Shown: piece after piece, positions 63,118-64,000 of the stretch
How positions within the stretch are numbered: position 1 is the stretch's first letter
Layout: each line of letters begins with the position of its first letter
Source: Cupriavidus sp. UYMMa02A
Lineage (GTDB): Bacteria; Pseudomonadota; Gammaproteobacteria; Burkholderiales; Burkholderiaceae
Reading direction: 5' to 3'
Assembly (NCBI GenBank): GCA_001725945.1
Contig: LRMT01000167.1
Coordinates: 1-64,000 of the forward strand
Length of the DNA stretch: 64,000 nucleotides
The notes under the pieces: generated by a model
Database searches by the model: none
What the model was told of the DNA's origin: nothing
Seen by the model: only the letters and a program-made list of their open reading frames with translations
Made by a program: the position numbers and the translations under genes

Positions 63118-64000
63118 ATGTTGAAAATCGCAGTTCGCCAACTGGCGCTCACCCTTGCCCTCGCGGCTTGCACTTTGACCGCCAGTGCCGAAACCTGGCC
63201 GGCAAAGCCAGTCAAGTTCGTCGTACCGTTTGGTCCGGGCGGCGCCAACGACCTGGTAGCGCGCGCCGTGGCGGACGCAGCGTCCAAACAGCTGGGCCAG
63301 CCCATCATCGTGGAGAACAAGCCTGGCGCCGGCTCGGCGCTGGGCGCCGACTATGTCGCCAAGTCCGCTCCGGACGGCTATACCTTCCTGGCGCCGGCGC
63401 AGGCGTGATCACCAACGCCATGATCAACGACTCACCTGCCGTACAAGGAACAGGACCTGGTGCCAGTCGCGATGCTGGCGGTCAGTCCCTCGATCATCGT
63501 CGTGCCGGCCGACTCGCCCATCAAGGACCTCAAAAGCCTGGTTGCCCTCGGCAAAGGCGGCAAGAGCTTGAATTTCGCTACGGCGGGCACCGGCAGCACG
63601 CCGCATTTCGTCGCGGAGATGCTGAAGCTGGCGACCGGGGCCAAGCTCGAGATCATCCCCTACAAGAGCGGTTCGGAGGGCATGGTTGCCGTGGTGGGCA
63701 AGCAGGTAGACGCGACGTCGGAGGCCAGTGTCGTGGTGCTTCCGCAGGTGAAGGGCGGCAAGCTTCGGGCCATCGCTTCGACATGGAATACGCGCATTGC
63801 CGCGATGCCTGATGTACCCACCGCCACCGAACTTGGCTATCCCGGCATCTTCATCGGCCACTGGTCCGGGGTGTTCGCACCGCGCGGTACGCCTGAGGCG
63901 ATTCTCGACAAGATGAACAAGGCCATCGATGCCGCGATCAAGTCGCCGGAACTGCGTGCCAGGTTAATCCCGCAAGGCATCCAGCCAATGGGCGGAACAC
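63118..64000 (+). CDS. Bug/TctC-family periplasmic solute receptor (3' end outside window, frameshifts)
   Basis: Signal peptide (residues 1-23, ending ASAE) then TWPAKPVKFVVPFGPGGANDLVARAVADAAS, PIIVENKPGAGSALGADYVAKSAPDGYTFL: textbook Bug N-terminus. One base is lost near 63395 and two near 63432; the rest reads LPYKEQDLVPVAMLAVSPSIIVVP, LNFATAGTGSTPHFVAEMLK and HWSGVFAPRGTPEAILDKMN. The gene runs past 64000, about 20 residues before its expected end. GGAGA precedes the ATG. Confidence 0.9.

Overview
The window is GC-rich DNA of a beta-proteobacterium of the order Burkholderiales, most likely Cupriavidus, Ralstonia or a close relative. The basis is the three Bug/TctC-type periplasmic receptors, the many LysR and AraC regulators, a phasin plus acetoacetyl-CoA reductase (polyhydroxybutyrate metabolism), a Rieske aromatic oxygenase cluster, and the codon use. 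No rRNA, tRNA, CRISPR array, transposase or phage gene was seen.

A technical fact governs the annotation. More than fifty genes or gene segments are broken by frame changes, and by codon phase nearly all are single-base deletions, never clear single-base insertions. Essential genes (alr, tsaB, lpxL) are hit as often as accessory ones. I therefore treat most broken genes as intact in the organism and damaged by sequencing or assembly, and I give reunited spans with approximate lesion positions.

Layout. 1-1834: Bug receptor and divergent LysR regulator. 1846-13230 (minus): a long peptide-scavenging operon: an RpiR regulator, iaaA, the gsiABCD glutathione/peptide ABC importer, a P1/DmpA peptidase, an M55 D-aminopeptidase, an unknown protein and a DUF2817 M14-like peptidase. 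A perfect palindrome lies in front of rpiR. 13492-24730: mostly housekeeping genes: yheS, dsbB, a GNAT enzyme, radA, alr, lplT, then an overlapping set tsaB-rimI-udg-DUF1853, and an acyl-CoA-binding protein. 24802-35854: MFS exporter, DUF1857, SGNH esterase, glyoxalase-fold protein, orphan antitoxin-like ORF, metQ-like receptor, lpxL, a FrnE/DsbA-small ORF-thioesterase operon, DNA polymerase II and an AraC regulator. 36036-38910: cupin, SDR and DUF1254 genes, divergent from that AraC gene. 39049-41900: two small unknown genes, phasin and phaB.

42185-46534: a compact cellulose locus (bcsZ, bcsA with a PilZ domain, bcsS-like) followed by a gene remnant. 46795-51321: LysR regulator and a salicylate-5-hydroxylase-like oxygenase (large subunit, small subunit, Rieske ferredoxin) combined with a glutathione-reductase-type FAD ferredoxin reductase. 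51421-52282: an NTF2-like gene and a scar where 3' ends of an amidase gene and a tetR gene meet. 52411-55248: orphan TAXI receptor, SDR and a small serine hydrolase. 55407-61987: a minus-strand catabolic cluster (porin, Bug receptor, SDR, two DUF849 beta-keto-acid cleavage enzymes) with a divergent AraC regulator. 62096-64000: LysR regulator and divergent Bug receptor, cut by the window end.

Most notable for follow-up: the iaaA-gsi operon extended by three further peptidases for unusual peptide bonds under an RpiR regulator; the two AraC-controlled operons whose intergenic regions carry related direct repeats at exactly 21-bp spacing; the hybrid oxygenase electron chain; and the amidase/tetR deletion scar.
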